Source of the DNA: Blastococcus tunisiensis
GTDB lineage: Bacteria; Actinomycetota; Actinomycetes; Mycobacteriales; Geodermatophilaceae
Direction: 5' to 3'
Length of the DNA stretch: 55,171 bases
Assembly: GCF_900112815.1 (NCBI RefSeq)
Contig: NZ_FOND01000027.1
Location: forward strand, 1 to 55,171
Below, piece by piece: positions 31,521 to 40,561 of the stretch. The translations under genes were made by a program, and so were the position numbers. The notes under the pieces were generated by a model. That model did not search any database, had not been told where the DNA came from, and was given only the letters and a program-made list of their open reading frames with translations. Each line of letters starts with the position of its first letter. Position 1 is the stretch's first letter.

Positions 31521-32981
31521 TCAAGTCGTTGCCTTGACCGGGGTTGCGGCGGCGAGCACGCTGGTGTCGCGGGGAAGGCCGCCTCGTTTGTCGACCCTTC
31601 GGGTGTCTGACCTGTCATGTCCTGCGTGGACTTGCTGAGGGGCCTTCCCCGCCCTGCCCCTCGGGGAAGGTGGCTTGCGGCTGCGCCGGCGGGCGCGGAC
31701 CTCGAGCGGAACGGTCCACTGCTCGGCGATGATCTTCTTGGCGGTGGCCGGGTCGACCGGCGTGCCGTCGATGTCGCAGAGGACGTAGGGCATGCCGCGG
31801 GTCAGGACGGCGTGCAGCCGTTCGGCCAGGTGGGCGGCGACCACGCAGCAGGCCTTGAGGTGCCCGGCGCCGCGTTCGACCATCTGCACGTAGTAGATCC
31901 GGGCCAGCTGCGGGTCCTGGCGGCGGGCGTTGTCGGCGGCGCGGATCAGGGTGGTGCGCAGCAGTCGGTTGCCGGCCTTGCTCATCGGCTCGCCCTTGCG
32001 GTCGGTGTTGCCGGTCTCGCTGGCCTTGGGGGCCAGGCCGGTGAAGGAGCGGAACTGCTTGCCGGTTCGGAACCGGCCGGGGCGGCCGATGATTGCGGTC
32101 ACCGTCGGCGCACCGATTTCGGCCAACCCGGGCAGGGAGGCGGCCAGCGCGCTCGGGTCGGTGAACCGGTAGGCCTCCGTCCGGGCCGCGGCATGGCCGG
32201 CCAGCTCGGCGCGGACGGCCTGCAGCAGTCGCACCTCGGTGGCGACTTCGGCGGCCAGGTCGGTGAAGGCGATCGCGGGGTGGTCGCCGTAGAGCTCGAG
32301 CGCGGCCGCCGCGGCGGCCCGCCAGGCGTCGGCCCGGGCCGCGCCCTGCTGCCCGTGGGAGGCCTTGCTGATCACCACGAGCAGCCGGGCCTGCCCGGCG
32401 GCCAGCAGTGCCCGCGGGTCTGCCCAGCGTTCCAGGACGGCCAGGTCGGTCTTGGACAGGTCCCCGGTCAGTGGGCTGTCGGGCAGCAGCTGGCGGACCA
32501 GGTCCTTGATCCGCCGCTGGTGCAGCGCACCTTCCTGGGTCAGCCGGTCGCAGGCCCGCACCCGGCGGTCCAGCGCGGCGGCCTCCGGGCCGGGCAGCTC
32601 CAGCGGCTGCAGGCCCTCGGGTGCGATCAGTGGCAGCCGGGCCAGGGTGTCGGCGTCGATGCCGTTGCTCTTGGCGTGCCGGGACAGGAACCGGCGCAGA
32701 TCGGCGGCCTTGGCGCTGGCCACCCGGAACACGAGGTGCCCGCGGTTGAGGAAGAACACCGCGACCGGCAGCCAGGCCGGCCCGGTCGGCTCGATCACCA
32801 CCTCCAGCCGGCTGCCGATGGGGGCGCCGGCCAGCGCCGCGGCCTCCACCGCGGCCAGGCTCTCCACCGTCGGTCGGGCCCGCCGGCGGCAGACCTCGCT
32901 GCCATCACCGCGCAGCACGCGGACGGTGTGGTCGCTGGCGATGCCCAGATCCACTCCGACCAGGCGACGTTCTGCTGACAT
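31521..32981 (-). CDS. IS110-family transposase
   Basis: 486 residues from ATG 32981 with GAGGAG 3-4 bases upstream. N-terminal DEDD (RuvC-like) domain: Asp11 in VGVDLG, Glu64 in VVIEPTG, Asp109 in KSNGIDA. C-terminal Transposase_20 domain: LPGLAEIGAPTVTAIIG and the serine motif in MSKAGNRLLR. The third acidic position reads Asn106 (KSN rather than KxD), which may weaken catalysis or be natural variation. Longer than most IS110 proteins, with a basic Arg/Lys/Pro tail. The enzyme recombines DNA under guidance of an element-encoded bridge RNA in characterised members. Confidence 0.9.
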   Translation of the reverse strand: MSAERRLVGVDLGIASDHTVRVLRGDGSEVCRRRARPTVESLAAVEAAALAGAPIGSRLEVVIEPTGPAWLPVAVFFLNRGHLVFRVASAKAADLRRFLSRHAKSNGIDADTLARLPLIAPEGLQPLELPGPEAAALDRRVRACDRLTQEGALHQRRIKDLVRQLLPDSPLTGDLSKTDLAVLERWADPRALLAAGQARLLVVISKASHGQQGAARADAWRAAAAAALELYGDHPAIAFTDLAAEVATEVRLLQAVRAELAGHAAARTEAYRFTDPSALAASLPGLAEIGAPTVTAIIGRPGRFRTGKQFRSFTGLAPKASETGNTDRKGEPMSKAGNRLLRTTLIRAADNARRQDPQLARIYYVQMVERGAGHLKACCVVAAHLAERLHAVLTRGMPYVLCDIDGTPVDPATAKKIIAEQWTVPLEVRARRRSRKPPSPRGRAGKAPQQVHAGHDRSDTRRVDKRGGLPRDTSVLAAATPVKATT

Positions 32982-33340
32982 GGGCTCCTCCTCGCTGACG
33001 ACCCGGATCGATGCCTCCGGTCGGCCGCGACGAGCGACGCGAAGATCAACGGTCACGGCCCCACGCGCGACGAGCGCCGGCCGAGACGATCCCGATCGCG
33101 GCACCCACTCATGTGCTGCAAGCGGGCCCCACCTCCCCGGGCGGGCCCACTTCCCTCATCCGGGACTCCGTGACCGGGCCAGCGGTGGCAATCAGACCAA
33201 CGAGACCCCACGCCGTTCGACGACGCGGCTCCCAGAGCTCCATTCGACGCCACCCACCGGACCAGCCGGGCCGCTCATGCAACCCGAGACCACCAGTGCG
33301 ATCAACACCGGAGGCTCCTTACATGAGTTCCGACCGCGCG
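32982..33340 (-). ncRNA. Candidate IS110 bridge RNA region (long structured leader)
   Basis: The leader upstream of the transposase lacks a convincing gene but is rich in structure. The best stem is 33120-33129 with 33143-33152: AAGTGGGCCC pairs with GGGCCCGCTT on the RNA strand (10 bp, one wobble, 13-base loop). GGTCTCG occurs twice (near 33212 and 33285 on this strand). In the IS110 group the bridge RNA with target- and donor-binding loops lies in exactly this position. The loops cannot be assigned without the element's true ends. Confidence 0.5.
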
Positions 33341-33374
33341 CGAACGCGGTTGCCCGGCCCGGGAGGATGTCCGG

Positions 33375-34994
33375 GTGGGATACGTCGACGTGAGCGCCGT
33401 CCGGCACAGCCTCTCCGACGGGCGGGTGCTGCTGGACGACGTGAGCTTCCGCGTCGGCGACGGCGCCCGGGCGGCACTGGTCGGCGAGAACGGGGCCGGG
33501 AAGACGACGCTGCTGCGGATCATCGCCGGCGACCTCGCCCCGGAGGCGGGCTCGGTGGCGCGCACCGGCGGTCTGGGTGTGATGCGCCAGTTCATCGGAT
33601 CGGTCCGCGACGACACCACCGTCCAGCGGATGCTCGTCGACCTCGCGCCGCCCGCCGTCGGGGCGGCCTGGCACGCGGTCGAGGCCGCCGAGCTGGCGAT
33701 GATGGAGAACGACGACGAGCCCACCCAGATGGCCTACGCGAACGCGCTGGCGCACTGGGGCGACGTCGGTGGCTACGACATCGAGGTCACCTGGGACACC
33801 GTCACCGTCGCCGCCCTCGGCGTCCCCTACGAGCGGTGCAAGTACCGGGAGCTGACCACGCTGTCGGGCGGTGAGCAGAAGCGGCTGGCGCTCGAGGCGC
33901 TGCTGCGCGGACCCGACGAGGTGCTGCTGCTCGACGAGCCGGACAACTACCTCGACGTGCCGGGCAAGCGGTGGCTGGAGGAGCGGCTGCTCGAGACCCG
34001 CAAGACCGTGCTGTTCGTCAGCCACGACCGGGAACTGCTCGCGCGGGTGGCCGACCGGGTGGTGACCGTCGAGGGCGGCACGGCGTGGGTGCACGGCGGC
34101 GGCTTCGCCGGCTACCACGAGGCGCGGACGGCGCGGCACGAGCGGCTGGCCGAGGTGCGCCGGCGCTGGGACGAGGAGCACCAGCGGCTGGTCGACCTGG
34201 TGCGGACGCTGCAGCAGCAGGCGGCGAACTCGCCGGACATGGCCAACCGCTACCACGCGATGCAGACCCGGCTGGCGAAGTTCGAGGCGGCCGGTCCGCC
34301 ACCGGAACGGCCGCCCGAGCAGAAGGTGTCCATGCGGTTGCGCGGCGGGCGCACCGGCGTGCGGGCGGTGATCGCCGAGCAGCTCGAGCTGACCGGTCTG
34401 ATGCGGCCCTTCGACCTGGAGATCTTCTACGGCGACCGGGTCGGGGTGCTGGGCGCCAACGGCGCGGGCAAGTCGCACTTCCTCCGGTTGCTGGCCGGGC
34501 AGTCCGTCCCGCACACCGGCGACTGGCGGCTCGGGGCCCGCGTCGTCCCCGGGTTCTTCGCCCAGACCCACGCCCATCCGGAGTGGCAGGACCGCACGCC
34601 GGTCGACCTGCTGTGGCACGGCGAGCCCGGGCGCCCGGGGGTGGACCGGGGGCGGGCCATGGCGGCCTTGCGGCGCTACGGGCTGGCCGGCGCGGGGGAG
34701 CAGCCGTTCCGGACGATGTCGGGCGGTCAGCAGGCGCGGTTCCAGATCCTGCTGCTGGAGCTCTCCGGCTCGACCCTGCTGCTGCTCGACGAGCCGACCG
34801 ACAACCTCGACGTCCTCTCCGCCGAGGCGCTGGAGGAGGCGCTGGCCGCGTTCGACGGCACCGTCCTCGCCGTCACCCACGACCGCTGGTTCGCCCGCTC
34901 CTTCGACCGGTTCGTGGTCTTCGGCGCCGACGGCCGGGTCTACGAGTCGGCCGAGCCGGTCTTCGACGAGACCCGTGTCCAGCGCGCCCGCTGA
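33375..34994 (+). CDS. ABC-F family ATPase
   Basis: 539 residues from GTG 33375 with GGAGG 8 bases upstream. Two ABC domains without membrane helices: Walker A GENGAGKTTLLR, signature LSGGEQKRLALEALL, Walker B VLLLDEPDNYLD; second domain GANGAGKSHFLR, MSGGQQARFQILLLEL, LLLLDEPTDNLD. The linker between the two domains is the ABC-F P-site interaction motif region (about 245-310). ABC-F proteins work on the ribosome as translation factors or antibiotic-protection proteins; which applies here is unknown. It stands just behind the IS110 element. Confidence 0.9.
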   Translation: MGYVDVSAVRHSLSDGRVLLDDVSFRVGDGARAALVGENGAGKTTLLRIIAGDLAPEAGSVARTGGLGVMRQFIGSVRDDTTVQRMLVDLAPPAVGAAWHAVEAAELAMMENDDEPTQMAYANALAHWGDVGGYDIEVTWDTVTVAALGVPYERCKYRELTTLSGGEQKRLALEALLRGPDEVLLLDEPDNYLDVPGKRWLEERLLETRKTVLFVSHDRELLARVADRVVTVEGGTAWVHGGGFAGYHEARTARHERLAEVRRRWDEEHQRLVDLVRTLQQQAANSPDMANRYHAMQTRLAKFEAAGPPPERPPEQKVSMRLRGGRTGVRAVIAEQLELTGLMRPFDLEIFYGDRVGVLGANGAGKSHFLRLLAGQSVPHTGDWRLGARVVPGFFAQTHAHPEWQDRTPVDLLWHGEPGRPGVDRGRAMAALRRYGLAGAGEQPFRTMSGGQQARFQILLLELSGSTLLLLDEPTDNLDVLSAEALEEALAAFDGTVLAVTHDRWFARSFDRFVVFGADGRVYESAEPVFDETRVQRAR

Positions 34995-35001
34995 CGACAC
35001 C

Positions 35002-35040
35002 GCGCCGCCGGCCCGTGTGAGAGGCGCGGACCGGCGGCGC
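35002..35040. terminator. Convergent terminator
   Basis: GCGCCGCCGG (35002-35011) and CCGGCGGCGC (35031-35040) form a perfect 10-bp stem with a 19-base loop, between the ABC-F gene and the convergent DUF4190 gene. Confidence 0.65.
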
Positions 35041-35050
35041 AGAGCCGGCT

Positions 35051-35887
35051 CTAGCCGATCGCGTAGTACACGCGCTCGTCGGTGAAGCTCAAGGTCGGCT
35101 CGATCGACAGCTGCCCGCCCTGGATGGCTGCCGGCGGGACGTCCATGCAGAACTGGAAGGTGTCCGACCCTCCGCTGTTCAGGGTGGGGGCGTCCATGGC
35201 GTCGTCCGGCAGGACCGCTGAGCACTCGCTGTCGCTGTACTGACGGGAGTCGGTCCCGTGGAAGACCGCGGTCAGGTCGAATGCGGGCATGCCCTCCTCG
35301 GCGCCGACGTAGGTGACCGTCAGCTGGGTGATGACGTACTGACCGGTCGGCGGCTCGTTGAACTGATTGGCAGCGGCCACCGTCGCGTTGGCATCGAGCT
35401 CGATGGCGTCGAGGGTCACCTGGTAGTCACCGACCTGAGCCGGAACCCCGAGCGGCACGACCTCCGTCGTCTCGGCGGTGGCCTTGTCCGCGCCCGGCTC
35501 GGCCGGGGCGGACTCGACCTCCGCGAGGCTCTCGTCGATGCTCTTCTCCACCTCGTCGATGGCCTTCACGAAGAGCATCTGCGTCAGGATGACCAGCACG
35601 ATGGCCAGCACGGAGGTCACCAGTCCGGTGATCGCCATACCGGCGCCGTTGTGGGTGCCTCGCCGGGCGCGGATCAGGGCCGGGATCCCGAGGCCCAGCC
35701 CGACGATCGCCACGATCGCGGCGACGTTGTTGATGATCGGGATCCAGCTCAGCAGCAGCGCGACGATGCCGAGCACCATCGAAGCGATCGCGAGCCCCGC
35801 TCCCTGCTTCGGCGGCGGGCCGGCCGGTTGGCCGTAGGACGGCGGGCCGTACTCCTGCTGGTACGGGGCCTGCGGTGGGTAGGACAT
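35051..35887 (-). CDS. DUF4190/DUF4352 membrane-anchored protein
   Basis: 278 residues from ATG 35887. Cytoplasmic Pro/Tyr/Gln-rich N-terminus (MSYPPQAPYQQEYGPPSYGQP), a DUF4190 double-helix membrane region (about 35-110), an acidic linker, and an extracytoplasmic DUF4352-type immunoglobulin-like domain (about 150-278) with two Cys. Such proteins are frequent in actinobacteria; function unknown. Confidence 0.8.
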   Translation of the reverse strand: MSYPPQAPYQQEYGPPSYGQPAGPPPKQGAGLAIASMVLGIVALLLSWIPIINNVAAIVAIVGLGLGIPALIRARRGTHNGAGMAITGLVTSVLAIVLVILTQMLFVKAIDEVEKSIDESLAEVESAPAEPGADKATAETTEVVPLGVPAQVGDYQVTLDAIELDANATVAAANQFNEPPTGQYVITQLTVTYVGAEEGMPAFDLTAVFHGTDSRQYSDSECSAVLPDDAMDAPTLNSGGSDTFQFCMDVPPAAIQGGQLSIEPTLSFTDERVYYAIG

Positions 35888-36029
35888 GGTCGGTCGCTCC
35901 TCGGGATGGCGCACGGATACGGACGGGACCGTATGTCCGGGCCGGATCCTGCCGCGGAGGTCGCGTGCGACACGGGCAGCCGCTTCCCACCCGCCTCAGG
36001 AGTACCCGCCGGATGGCCCGCCGCCGGCC

Positions 36030-37265
36030 TCAGCCGAAGGAGCGGCCCTCGCCGCGGTAGGTGGGCAGGGTGCCGGTGAGCTCGTCGCCGGCGAGGGTGT
36101 GCAGCTCGTCCACGTGCTCGCAGATCTCGCCGGCCTTCGCGTGCCGGAACCACACGCGGTCGCCGACGGTGAGCGCTGCGGCCGCGGCTCCGCTGAGCGG
36201 GGTCTGCACCTCGCCCGCGCCCTCCGCGGGCAGCCAGCGCAGGCCGGCCGGATAGGTCGGCACCGGCAGCCGGTCCGGCCCGGGTGGGCCGGAGGCGATC
36301 CAGCCGCCGCCGGCCACGGTCACCGTTCCCGGCGCCGGGACGCGGGTGACCGGGGCGGCGGAGAACGTCGCCGGGCGCCCGGTGAAGGCGCGGTAGCCGT
36401 CGAAGAGCACCGGGTTGTAGAGACCCGACCCCGCGGCGACCTCGGTCACCGCGGGCTCGGCGGCCGTGCGCTCGACGCTGCCCGTCCCGCCGCCGTTGAC
36501 GAACTCGAGGTCGGCCACGTCGGAGACCGCGGCGACCGCGGCGGCCCGCCGGCCGGCCAGCTCGCGGCCGGACACCGCCTGCATCCGCCGGACGGCGAGC
36601 CCCCGCAGCGGGCGGTGCGCCGGGGCGTCCTGCACCCCGGCGATCTGCGCCTCGTAGACCATGACGCCGACCAGCCGGAAGCCGGGGCGGGAGACCACCG
36701 CGCGGGCGAGCGCGGCGGCGTCCGCGGGGGAGTGCACGGGTGAGCGCCGGACACCCACGTGCACCCGGCCGCCGGCGATCCGCAGGGACGCGTCGACGTC
36801 GAGGCACACCCGCAGGTGCGGTCGCCGCGACGGCGGGACGAGGGCGTCGACCAGGTCCAGCTGCGCCACCGAGTCGACCATGAGGGTCACCCGGGCGGCC
36901 GCCGTCCCGTCCGCGGCCAGTCGGCGCAGCGCCGCCCGGTGCGCCGAGGGATAGCCGACGACGACGTCCGTGCTGACCGGGTCCTCGCCGTCGGCCAGCC
37001 ACAGCGCCTCGGGCAGCGAGTACGCCAGCACGCCGGAGAACCCCGGGCGGGCGAGGACCCGGCGGAGGACGCCGCGGTTGCGCACGGACTTGCTGGCCAC
37101 GCGGATGGGCTTCCCGGCGGCGCGGCGCGTCAGGTCGGCGGCGTTGGCGTCGAGCGCGTCGAGGTCGAGCACGGCCAGCGGGGGATCGAGGGCGGCGGTG
37201 GCCCGGTCCAGCCGGTCGCGGGCACGCGCGGCGTCGTCGGGGCCGGGGGATGCCGCGGAGTACAT
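36030..37265 (-). CDS. PLP-dependent amino acid deaminase/aldolase (D-threonine aldolase-like)
   Basis: 411 residues from ATG 37265; an ATG 12 bases earlier lies within the probable ribosome site. Alanine-racemase-type TIM barrel with the PLP lysine Lys59 (RVASKSVRNRG) and a phosphate-binding GGGTGS segment (VNGGGTGSVE), followed by the D-Ser dehydratase-like C-terminal domain with HAKAGEICEH (metal-binding His/Cys). Family members cleave D-threonine or D-3-hydroxy amino acids, or deaminate D-serine. Divergent from the lactone oxidase gene. Confidence 0.85.
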   Translation of the reverse strand: MYSAASPGPDDAARARDRLDRATAALDPPLAVLDLDALDANAADLTRRAAGKPIRVASKSVRNRGVLRRVLARPGFSGVLAYSLPEALWLADGEDPVSTDVVVGYPSAHRAALRRLAADGTAAARVTLMVDSVAQLDLVDALVPPSRRPHLRVCLDVDASLRIAGGRVHVGVRRSPVHSPADAAALARAVVSRPGFRLVGVMVYEAQIAGVQDAPAHRPLRGLAVRRMQAVSGRELAGRRAAAVAAVSDVADLEFVNGGGTGSVERTAAEPAVTEVAAGSGLYNPVLFDGYRAFTGRPATFSAAPVTRVPAPGTVTVAGGGWIASGPPGPDRLPVPTYPAGLRWLPAEGAGEVQTPLSGAAAAALTVGDRVWFRHAKAGEICEHVDELHTLAGDELTGTLPTYRGEGRSFG

Positions 37266-37385
37266 GGCGGGCAGCATCCTGTGCCCGACACTTCTGGGTC
37301 AACTGTCTCAGTCGCTTGACCGGATCCCTCCGGGCGGCCAGGCTGCCCGCTGGGCCGCGCCGCGGCAGCAGAGGAGGAGGGACCC

Positions 37386-38699
37386 GTGCCGCGCACCGAG
37401 AGCTGGCGCAACTGGGCGGGCAACCAGCGGGCCGCGGGCATCGAGGTCGTCCACCCGGCGGGCGTCGAGGCCATCGCGGCCGAGGTGCGGCGGGCGGCCG
37501 AGCGCGGCCGGCGGGTGCGTCCCATCGGCAGCGGGCACTCCTTCGCCCCCATCGGCCGGCCCGAGGACGTCCAGCTGGTGCTCGACCGGCACGCGGCGAT
37601 GGTGGACGTCGACGGCGCGGGCCTGGTGACCGTGCAGGCCGGGATGTCCCTGCACCGGCTGAACGCCGAGCTGGCCGCACGGGGCTGGGCCCTCACCAAC
37701 CTCGGCGACATCGACCGGCAGACCGTGTCGGGCGCGCTCTCGACCGGGACCCACGGCACCGGGGCCGGCTTCGGTGGGCTGGCCACGCAATTGCGTGGCT
37801 TCGAGCTCGTGCTGGCCGACGGCTCGCTGCTGCGCTGCTCGGCGACCGAGCACCCCGACGTCTTCGCCGCGGGCCGGATCGGGCTCGGCGCGCTCGGTGT
37901 GCTCAGCACCGTGACGCTCCAGGCCGAACCGGCCTTCGCCCTGCGGGCCGAGGAGGGCCCGGGACGCCTCCCCGAGCTGATCGAGGGCTTCGCCGAGTTC
38001 ATGGCGTCGGCCGACCACGTCGAGTTCTACTGGTTCCCGCACACCGACCGCTGCCTGACCAAGCGCAACACCCGCGTGCCGCTCGACGAGCTGGCGCCGC
38101 TCGGGCGCTGGCGGGCCGCCTGGGACGACGAGGTCCTCGCCAACGCGGTGTTCGGCGGTGTGGTGGCGGCCGGCCGCCGGGTGCCCGCGCTCATCCCCCC
38201 GCTGGCCCGCGTGTCGGCGCGGGCGCTGGGCCCGCGGACCTGGACCGACCACTCGCACCGGGTCTTCGTCAGCCGGCGGCGGGTGCGCTTCCAGGAGATG
38301 GAGTACGCGGTCCCGCGGGCCGACGCCCCGGCCGTGCTGGCCGAGCTGCACCGCGTCCACGAGGCCAACGACTGGCGCGCGGCGTTCCCGGTGGAGGTGC
38401 GGGTCGCCGCGGCCGACGACATCCCGCTGTCCACGGCGAGCGCCCGCGAGACGGCCTACATCGCCGCGCACGTCCCCGCCGGCGTCGAGCCGGGGCCGTG
38501 GTTCGCCGCCCTCGAGTCCATCGCCGGAGCCGTGGCGGGCCGGCCGCACTGGGGCAAGCTGCACGGCCTGGACGCCGGCACGCTGCGCCGCCGGTACCCG
38601 CGCTTCGACGAGTTCACCGCGCTGCGCGACCGCCTCGACCCGGCCGGGGTCTTCACCAACGCCCACCTCGAGCACGTGCTCGGTCCGGTCGGCGGCTGA
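37386..38699 (+). CDS. D-arabinono-1,4-lactone oxidase-type FAD oxidoreductase
   Basis: 437 residues from GTG 37386 behind a GGAGGAGGG site. Family length and architecture: FAD_binding_4 domain with RPIGSGHSFAPIG (His51 is the usual covalent flavin site), VSGALSTGTHGTG, and the C-terminal ALO domain ending HWGKLHGLDAGTLRRRYPRFDEF then DPAGVFTNAHLEHVLG. It oxidises a sugar-1,4-lactone with O2 or another acceptor. The following TetR and MFS genes overlap or abut, suggesting a co-regulated operon. Confidence 0.9.
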   Translation: MPRTESWRNWAGNQRAAGIEVVHPAGVEAIAAEVRRAAERGRRVRPIGSGHSFAPIGRPEDVQLVLDRHAAMVDVDGAGLVTVQAGMSLHRLNAELAARGWALTNLGDIDRQTVSGALSTGTHGTGAGFGGLATQLRGFELVLADGSLLRCSATEHPDVFAAGRIGLGALGVLSTVTLQAEPAFALRAEEGPGRLPELIEGFAEFMASADHVEFYWFPHTDRCLTKRNTRVPLDELAPLGRWRAAWDDEVLANAVFGGVVAAGRRVPALIPPLARVSARALGPRTWTDHSHRVFVSRRRVRFQEMEYAVPRADAPAVLAELHRVHEANDWRAAFPVEVRVAAADDIPLSTASARETAYIAAHVPAGVEPGPWFAALESIAGAVAGRPHWGKLHGLDAGTLRRRYPRFDEFTALRDRLDPAGVFTNAHLEHVLGPVGG

Positions 38700-38700
38700 C

Positions 38701-39303
38701 GTGGCCCGGGTGCCCGTCCAGCAGCGGCGCGCGGCGCTGGTCGACGCGGCGCTGCGGGTGATGGCCCGCGGCGGGCTGGCCGCCGGCACGACGCGGGCGA
38801 TCGTCGCCGAGGCGCGGATGTCGCTGGCGAGCTTCCACTACGCGTTCGACTCGCGCGACGAGCTGCTCCGGGAGCTCGTCCGCGGCGTCGTCGGCCGGGA
38901 GTTCAGCGCCGCCACCGCCGGCATGACCGCCGACGGGGGACTGGCCGGCTGCCTCCGGCACGCGGCCGCCGGCTACCTCCAGCACCTCGAGCGGGAGCCC
39001 GGTCACGAGCTGCTGATGCTCGAGCTGACGTTCCACGCCCTGCGCAACCCGGCGCTGCAGCCGCTGGCCCGCGAGCAGTACCGCGCCTACACCGTGGCGG
39101 CGAGCCGGCTGCTGGAGCAGGCCGCGGAGCTCACCGGTGAGCAGTGGGCGCGGCCGGTGCCGGAGCTGGCCCGGTTGCTGATCACCCTGGTGGACGGCGC
39201 GACGACGACCTGGCTGGTCGACCGCGACACCGCCGCCACCCGCGCCGCGCTGGACGTGGCGATCGAGGCGTTCGTGACCGGCAACTCGTCGGTCTCGCCG
39301 TGA
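38701..39303 (+). CDS. TetR-family transcriptional regulator
   Basis: 200 residues from GTG 38701, one base after the oxidase stop. N-terminal helix-turn-helix: LVDAALRVMARGGLAAGTTRAIVAEARMSLASFHYAFDSRDELL. The C-terminal ~140 residues are a ligand-binding helical domain. Its stop overlaps the MFS start (GTGA), so it is probably a repressor of its own operon, including the exporter. Confidence 0.9.
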   Translation: MARVPVQQRRAALVDAALRVMARGGLAAGTTRAIVAEARMSLASFHYAFDSRDELLRELVRGVVGREFSAATAGMTADGGLAGCLRHAAAGYLQHLEREPGHELLMLELTFHALRNPALQPLAREQYRAYTVAASRLLEQAAELTGEQWARPVPELARLLITLVDGATTTWLVDRDTAATRAALDVAIEAFVTGNSSVSP

Positions 39304-40559
39304 CCGTCGACCCGGCCCTCCCGATACCGCCTCCGGCTCTCGGCGGTGCCCCCGCCGCGCCGGTGGGGCGTGCCTGGACCGCCCGGTTCGGGTTGATCTG
39401 GCTGGGCTTGTGGGCGGCCCAGCTCGCCCCGATCCAGCTGCTGCTCCCGCTGCAGCTCGCCGAGCTCGACCCGGACCACAAGGTGCGCGACTTCGCGCTG
39501 GTCAACGGTCTCGCCGGCCTCGCCGCCCTGGTCGCCCTCCCGCTGTTCGGGGCGCTCTGCGACCGTTCCCGCAGCCCGTTGGGTCGCCGTCGGGTGTGGG
39601 TCGCCGGTGGCGTGCTGACCTACGTCGCGGGCCTGCTGCTGACCGGGGGCGCCGGATCCTGGACCGCGGTCGCCGGAGCCTGGCTGCTCGCGCAGCTGGG
39701 CCTGTACGCGGCGATGGCGGGCCTGACCGCGACGATCGCCGACCAGGTACCGACGGAGCAGCGCGGTGCGGTCTCCGCCGCCATCTACGGGCCGCAGGCC
39801 CTCGGCATCGTGGTGGGGCTCGGCTTGGTCACGGCGGTCGGGGGCGAGGCCGGCGTCGGCTACCCGCTGCTCGCCGCCCTGCTCGTCGTGGTGGCGGTGC
39901 CGTGGCTGCTCCGGTCGCGGGACACCCGCCCGGCCGAGGCCGGCCGGCCGCCGTCGCTGGCTGCCGCGCTGCGCAGCACCTGGCGCGCGCCGGCCCGGTC
40001 GCCGGACTACGCCTGGGCGTTCGCCGGGCGGCTGCTGGTGAACCTCGGCAACGCGCTGGGCACCACCTATCTCCTGTACTTCCTCACCGACGGGCTGAGG
40101 GTCGCCGACCCGGAGGGGTCGCTGCTGGTCCTCACGCTCGTCTACCTCGTCGCCACGGTGACGGCGACCTGGGGCGGGGGCATCCTGTCCGACCGCACCG
40201 GCCGGCGCCGGGTCTTCGTCGCGGGGGCCGCCGTCCTGCAGGCGGCGGCGTGCGCCGTGCTGGTGGTGGCACCGAGCTGGCCCAGCGCCCTGGTGGCGGG
40301 CCTGCTGCTGGGCGCCGGCTACGGCGCCTACACGTCGGTGGACCAGGCGCTGGTCACCCAGGTGCTGCCCGACGCGCGCACGGTCGCCGGGGAGCTGGGC
40401 GTCATGAACGTCGCCGTCGTCGCCCCCCAGGCGCTGGCCCCGCTGCTCGCCGGGCTCCTGATCGCCCAGCTCGGCGGCTACGACGTGCTGTTCACCGTCG
40501 CCGGGCTGGCCACGGTCTGCGGGGCGCTGACCGTCGGGCGGATCCGCTCGGTCCGCTGA
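39300..40559 (+). CDS. MFS transporter
   Basis: 419 residues from GTG 39300, overlapping the TetR stop. Twelve membrane helices; the loop-2 motif is present as FGALCDRSRSPLGRRRVWV and its repeat as GGILSDRTGRRRVFV. The first motif (DRSRSPLGRRR) resembles sugar-cation symporter-like and tetracycline-type exporters. Substrate unknown; with a TetR partner an export role is plausible. Only two bases separate its stop from that of the convergent aldo/keto reductase, and a CTGACGTCAG palindrome covers both. Confidence 0.85.
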   Translation: MTVDPALPIPPPALGGAPAAPVGRAWTARFGLIWLGLWAAQLAPIQLLLPLQLAELDPDHKVRDFALVNGLAGLAALVALPLFGALCDRSRSPLGRRRVWVAGGVLTYVAGLLLTGGAGSWTAVAGAWLLAQLGLYAAMAGLTATIADQVPTEQRGAVSAAIYGPQALGIVVGLGLVTAVGGEAGVGYPLLAALLVVVAVPWLLRSRDTRPAEAGRPPSLAAALRSTWRAPARSPDYAWAFAGRLLVNLGNALGTTYLLYFLTDGLRVADPEGSLLVLTLVYLVATVTATWGGGILSDRTGRRRVFVAGAAVLQAAACAVLVVAPSWPSALVAGLLLGAGYGAYTSVDQALVTQVLPDARTVAGELGVMNVAVVAPQALAPLLAGLLIAQLGGYDVLFTVAGLATVCGALTVGRIRSVR

Positions 40560-40561
40560 CG

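Larger units (their letters stand above)
31500..33340 (-). mobile_element. IS110-family insertion sequence
   Basis: A single transposase gene on the minus strand, with a very short 3' flank (about 20 bases to the preceding gene) and a long non-coding 5' leader (about 350 bases). No terminal inverted repeats can be found, as expected for the IS110 group. Exact ends are not determinable from one copy; the limits given are the spaces between host genes. Confidence 0.75.

Noticed and set aside
33192-33308. 38-codon frame with a ribosome site and a lipobox-like VVSGC in the IS110 leader
   Set aside because: The hydrophobic segment is too short for a signal peptide, and the region is better explained as a structured RNA leader.
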